Source: Juglans regia
Taxonomy: Eukaryota > Streptophyta > Magnoliopsida > Fagales > Juglandaceae
Direction: 5' to 3'
DNA length: 64,000 nt
Assembly (NCBI RefSeq): GCF_001411555.2
Contig: NC_049907.1
Location: forward strand, 32,609,157-32,673,156
Position numbers and translations under genes: made by a program. The notes below the pieces were generated by a model. It searched no databases. It saw only the letters and a program-made list of their open reading frames with translations, and was not told the DNA's origin. The stretch's first letter is position 1; each line of letters opens with the position of its first letter. Below are positions 59,835 to 64,000 of this stretch, one piece after another.

Positions 59835-60452
59835 CCAGTCCCTTCGTCTGGGGATCCACGTAACGATCTAACGGTGGATCTCAAACACCGATTTAAAAAT
59901 GCGTAAAACATTAACTTAATTAAAAGCGCTAAGAGGAATTAAGGTAGAATATTATTTTAAACTAACTTTAGTTTATAAAATAATATTCTTCATCATTTTA
60001 TATAATGATGAAGTCTCACTTAACATATTAAAGAGAATAAAATCATTTGATTAACAAAAGCTTTCAATATAATTTAAATCCCACAATATCTTAAATAATT
60101 TAAATCATTTTAATAATATTATTAAAATGATTTCCGACAATTATAATTTTTTTGGAGCTCTTCAAGAATATCATGATTGTCGTATTTAAGATAAATCTTA
60201 ATTCAATAACACTGGAAATACTCCTTATAAATATTTCCAACATATTTAAAACACTGGGCGTGCCCTAGAAGTCACACGATATCTTTCGAAACACGCCATC
60301 ATGGTTCGAAACGCATGACGAGTCTCGTAGTCACTAGATAGAAGGGGCAGACAATCACAAAATCTCTGCCCTTGGGATTTGCTTACGTTATAAAGACGGA
60401 ACATACGTTAGAAGGAAGAAGCGTACGTAAGAAGGAAGGAGCAGGGTATTAC

Positions 60453-61369
60453 AAGTTGTTATGTTGAACTCCGGGACGTCCTGCCATGTTGACTATTCGG
60501 TGTCCCTAAGCCGGGTAGCACTTGAATAGTAAAACTAAATCTCATATAGTGTAGTGACCCCACTAGACTTTCTGGATGTGTCCAAGCAAAATTCCTCTTA
60601 TGCCCTGCCAACTTCCTAGTTTACTTCGGTCGCATGCTGAGCGATGGTTTGTATTTTACGTATGTGGTGATATAGTGCCAGTTACATTTCCATATTTAAT
60701 GGCGTAGCTTCAATTTATGCGTTATGGCTCCATTTTTTACTGTCATTAATTCCGCACGTCGTATCAGCAGATACGTTCTGTGGCAGTTGTGATAATCGAG
60801 GGATTTTGGCTCTCTAGGGAGGGAACACGTGGCATCTTATGGTGATTCATGGAGTTATGGCGTTTTAGGCCAAGTTAAGCGCCCCTCTATCCTATATAAG
60901 GACCCTTCTTCCAGTTTAGAATTTCCATCATACTCACTTTTGCCTTTCTTTTCTTCTGAAGTGCCTTCTTATTTTTTTTCTATCTTCCATAGTTCTGATG
61001 GGTTCTTCACATCCTAGGGGGCGACAGGTCCACTGGTGGAGCTCAGGCCACTGCTGGTTGTGGTGGTCCACGAGTCAGAGAGTGGCACCATCCATCCTTT
61101 GTTGTTGGGGTTTTAGACCATTTTTTTCTTGTTCTTGCTCTTTTGCTTATTGTGCTTCCTCATTCTCGCCCCTTTGCTTACGGGGCTCAACTTCAAAAGC
61201 TTATCCTCTTGTCAAGTTTTCTTTTTGCCTCTTAGCAACCATATGTTGTAATAATTTCCTTGTAATCCTGCATAATTAATAAAATGGCCTTATATATCCG
61301 GTTGTAACTTCCCCAAGCATTTCTTGCTATTTTATTTCCACACTTTTCCGCTATTTTGTGTATCCGCAG
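60453..61369 (+). mobile_element. Family A-like LTR with promoter (forward)
   Basis: The U3-like part carries ATTAATTCCGCACGTCG and TTAATGGCGTAGC. A TATA box lies at 60893-60900 and an ATG at 60998. The plus strand has AATTAATAAAATGGCC near 61275, a plausible polyadenylation signal. The order TATA, short frame, then array matches copies A1/A2 in reverse. The short frame after 60998 shows no similarity I recognise to the A1 frame. Confidence 0.55.
60893..60900 (+). promoter_or_regulatory. TATA box of family A-like LTR
   Basis: TATATAAG in ATCCTATATAAGGACCC. Confidence 0.65.
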
Positions 61370-62760
61370 CACTGTCTCCTCCTTCTCCTCCCTGGTTGAT
61401 GCTTTGTGCAGCCTTCTTGGTGTACCCGCACTCCATTGAGGAGAGGTCAGACTACCTCAAACTAGCCAGCCCCATTAGGTTCTCCAAGGAGGTAACTTCT
61501 TCGGGCAGTTTTTGGGGCAATCTGCTCTTTCGCCGTGATAGGAGATGAGGTAAGCTATTCGGGCCGCGTTTGAAGGCGAGACCCTCTCTCATTCACGGGA
61601 GGGATAAGGCCGACCTTAGGCTGACCTTTTCCCTGTTGAATCTCGTAGGGAGGTAAGTTGTTCGGGCAGTTTGTTACTGGACCCACTCCCACTCTTTGAA
61701 ATCACAGGAAAAGGTAATGTTTCAAGCTAGGTTAGTACTAGAGTCACTCTTCATTCGTAGTGGAGGTCCAGGTAAGTTTTCAAGTTGTCGTAAGGGTCAA
61801 ACCCGCTCTCCTCCGCGAGGAAGGCAAGGCAACCTTTTAGGCCTACCTTTCCCCTTGTATCCCGTGGACAGGTAAGTTTTTTGGACAATTTGTTACTGTA
61901 CCTACTCCCGCCTGTTGACACTTACGACGAAGGTACATTTCCCGCACTCCATCGCGAGAAGAATAAGGCAACATTAAGGCCTACCTTTCCCTATAGTATC
62001 CTGCGGGGAGGAAATTTCAGGTAGCGATTTGGATGGCCGCTTTTTACCGTGATAGGAGTCAGGGTAATTTATTTGAGAGGGTCGTGTGCCGGTCCCGCTC
62101 TCCTCTATGGGGGGGATAAGGCCACCCTTGGTCCAACCTCTTCCTACAGTGTCCTACGAGGAGGTATGTTGTTCGGGTAGTCAATTATTGGACCTGCTCC
62201 CGCTCGTTGGTATCACAGGAAAGGTAAATGTTGGGTCAGGCCGGTGCTGATCCCACTCTTCGTTGCGACGAAGGTCGTGACAATGTATTCGAGAGGGCTG
62301 TGAGCTGGTCCCTCTCTCCTCTATGGGGGGGATAAGGCCACCCTTGGGCCAACCTCTTCCTACAGCGTCCCGCAAGGAGGTATGTTGTTCGGGTAGTCAG
62401 TTATTGGACTCGCTCTACCTCGTTGATATCACAGAAAGGTAAATGTTGGGTCAGGCCGGTGCTGATCCCACTCTTCGTTGCGACGAAGGTCATGACAATG
62501 TATTCGGGAGGGCTGTGAGTCAGTCCCTCTTTCCTCTGTGGGAGGGATAAGGCCACCCTTGGGTCGACCTTTCCCTACAGTGTCCCGCGAGGAGGTAGGT
62601 TTTCGGGCAGTTTGTTACTGAACCTGCACCCACTTGTTGACATTCGCAAGGAAGGTAAATTTTATATTAGGGTCGCCATTGGCTGGCCCGCTCTCCTTCG
62701 CGAGAGGGAAAAGATAGCCCTTACCTCATAGGGTCCTACGTATCAGGGACTCAACTTTCC
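61370..62760 (+). repeat. Family A leader repeat array, longest copy
   Basis: At least ten degenerate units. Each pairs an imperfect palindrome around CTCTCCTC-GCGAGGA with GGAGGTAAGTTGTTCGGGCAG. Three 3' units are near-identical long repeats: GATAAGGCCACCCTTGG recurs at about 62113, 62331 and 62546 (periods 218 and 215). GGTAA words occur near 61492, 61550, 61652, 61713, 61771, 61871, 62222, 62440 and 62653. No coding sequence. Confidence 0.88.
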
Positions 62761-63331
62761 CTTTTTACCTAAACATACGATTCCTTTCATGGGTGATACT
62801 TTGAGATATACCCAATCTCCTATTACAAACTCCAGACTCCTTCATCCGTTATCGGCATAGATCTTCTGCCTATTCTAGGCTGCTTTCATTCTTTCTTGAA
62901 TCATGGTTACTTATTTATGAACTTCTTGTAAATACTCAGGTCCTAGCATTTTCCTTTCTCCCACTTCATCCCAATACAACGGGGATCTGCATTTTCTTCC
63001 ATATAGAGCCTTGTAGGGTGCCATGTGAATGGTAGCCTGAAAACTATTATTGTAAGCAAATTCCACCAAAGGTATGCGACTTTCTCAATCACCACTTAGC
63101 TCCATAATGCATGCTCGCAGAATGTCTTCCAAAGTCTGGATTGTATGTTCCGTCTGTCCATTCGTTTGAGGGTGATATGTGCTGCTAAAATTCAGACGAG
63201 TGCCTAACATCTTTTGCAAGCTCTACCAAAATTGTGAAGTAAAACATGTATCTTGGTTCTATGGTTTTAGGTACTCCATGCAATCAGACAATTTCCTTAA
63301 CATAAACTCAGGAGAGTTTTTCCATAGAATC
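62761..63331 (-). pseudogene. pol: Tekay/Del-like integrase relic (reverse)
   Basis: The minus strand, entering from 63331, reads VYVKEIVRLHG-like sequence with stops, then [26 protein letters not shown] (third catalytic Glu kept), [16 protein letters not shown], a stop, YNNSFQATIHMAPYKALY, GRKCRSPLYWDEVGE, and FVIGDWVYLKVSPMKG. It is closely parallel to 24900-25430 of the forward Tekay-like pol. The core is shifted near 63250. Family B LTR B4 interrupts it at 63332 and the array ends at about 62760, so only this piece remains. Confidence 0.85.
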
Positions 63332-63952
63332 TGTGACACCCCCAATCCCTGCTTGGGATAGAACGGAGACTTAGAGCATCAGGACATACAACACAAGGTT
63401 ACATACCCCCGTTCATGACAGTTAATATGCAATGCATCCTAGTATGCAACTAGCAGTATGCAATAATCGCAGCAAAAATAAAAGGTTAAGGTGAAAAATA
63501 TGCCAGAATAACTAAAACATCCCAAATTCATTAGATAATCATCATGTTCGAAATTCTAAAGTAGCATAGACTTATATACAAAGTCATATCATTCTCTTAA
63601 TGAGATCTAAAGCATAAAGGACTTGGGCTATGAACATCAATCTCGTCCTGGTCGATCCCTGACACAACTTCTATCATTTCGGGTGGAATGATAGTGGTCC
63701 CATAAAATGGTAAGATTTACTCGAAATCTTAGTAAGTTAAACAACTAACTGACACAAAGATAAATCAATCATGAAAAAATGATAGATATGCAATGCATGA
63801 GATGTGGAAAAATCAGTATGCATATCTCCCATCTAGATTCTCAACATCTTTTTAAAAATATGGAGACACGGGTTTTTACTCAATAAGTAATTTCGTCACC
63901 ATTTTTTTTTCTAAAAGACATAACTTCTTCATAAAATTTCATCATAAATTGT
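63332..63952 (-). mobile_element. LTR of family B, copy B4 (reverse, interrupted)
   Basis: The plus text starts TGTGACACCCCCAATCC, the inverse of the family B end, and follows 14294 onward (GGTTACATACCCCCGTTCATGA, GCAATGCATCCTAGTATGC). It lies in the integrase relic and is itself cut at 63953. Confidence 0.8.
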
Positions 63953-64000
63953 AACAGCCCGCTAGAAATTCATTGGCGGAATTTCTTTTGACTTTAGGAC
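63953..64000 (+). mobile_element. Start of another LTR, runs off the window
   Basis: TGTAACAGCCCGCTAGAAAT has the TGTAACA-CCC start usual for long gypsy LTRs and interrupts B4. Only 48 bases are visible. Confidence 0.45.

Larger units (their letters stand above)
55172..60452 (-). mobile_element. Long reverse LTR, family D
   Basis: The right end is the inverse of TGTAATACCCTGCTCC (60452). AGTTG follows it, and AGTTG also lies just before 55172, a possible 5-bp duplication, though the left terminus would then read TTGATGG, not TG. A minus-strand TATA-like box lies at 59828-59834, followed in gene sense by CT-rich, then GC-rich leader sequence (59820-59000), as in LTR E. Inside are 90-bp repeats (58020-58360) and TTCATTCATTCATG low complexity (55660-56480). 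No polyprotein was found. Total length would be about 5.3 kb; the true left end could be further right. Confidence 0.55.

Noticed and set aside
59046..59911. Several long GC-rich open frames on both strands
   Set aside because: They fall in the GC-rich leader of LTR D, are open on both strands, and are dominated by Pro, Arg and Ser. High G+C depletes stop codons.

Overview
This window is plant nuclear DNA, almost certainly from a eudicot. It is made almost entirely of nested, decayed transposable elements. The main evidence is Ty3/gypsy pol fragments of several lineages (Tekay/Del-like chromovirus, Athila-like, Tat-like, and one unresolved gypsy element), a complete CACTA transposon, an L1-type LINE tail, and many long terminal repeats (LTRs) with plant-like TG...CA ends and 5-bp target-site duplications (TSDs). 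I see no intact host gene, rRNA, tRNA or CRISPR array. The species cannot be named from what I can see.

Layout. 1-1.9 kb: reverse copy of LTR family E. 1.9-3.7 kb: AT-rich LTR/leader-like DNA. 3.7-11.6 kb: two reverse copies of a Tat-like element (family A), one split by a solo LTR of family B (4683-8257). 11.6-14.3 kb: forward family A with gag and protease relics, the protease split by solo LTR C1 (13267-14092, TSD CAACT). 14.3-18.7 kb: reverse family B LTR. 18.7-23.7 kb: more family A, with a reverse protease relic and solo LTR E (20514-23329, TSD CGCAA). 23.7-28.0 kb: Tekay-like pol and 3' LTR, forward. 28.0-32.5 kb: Athila-like 3' region and integrase, reverse. 32.5-34.0 kb: truncated family B LTR. 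34.0-38.1 kb: degenerate gypsy element (family C) in reverse, with both LTR remnants and a primer binding site. 38.3-38.5 kb: LINE 3' end. 38810-47563: CACTA transposon with terminal inverted repeats and a TTT duplication; it holds transposase relics, another solo LTR C (40596-41426, TSD GCTTA) and an opposite-strand accessory gene. 48.5-51.0 kb: a second CACTA-like element with a paralogous accessory gene. 51.4-55.2 kb: family A-like LTR, a Transposase_28-like coiled-coil reading frame and repeat units. 55.2-60.5 kb: long reverse LTR (family D). 60.5-62.8 kb: forward family A LTR/leader and repeat array. 62.8-63.3 kb: reverse Tekay-like integrase, cut by another family B LTR. The last 48 bases begin a further LTR.

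The genes do not work together as a pathway. They are parasites inserted into one another, and the insertions give a relative order: CACTA before LTR C2, family A before LTRs C1, E and B1. Solo LTRs predominate, so LTR-LTR recombination has removed most internal regions. The most unusual features are the paralogous accessory genes shared by two CACTA-like elements, the family A leader arrays in which each unit carries a GGTAAGT-type splice-donor-like word, and a Tekay pol frame broken only by stop codons.
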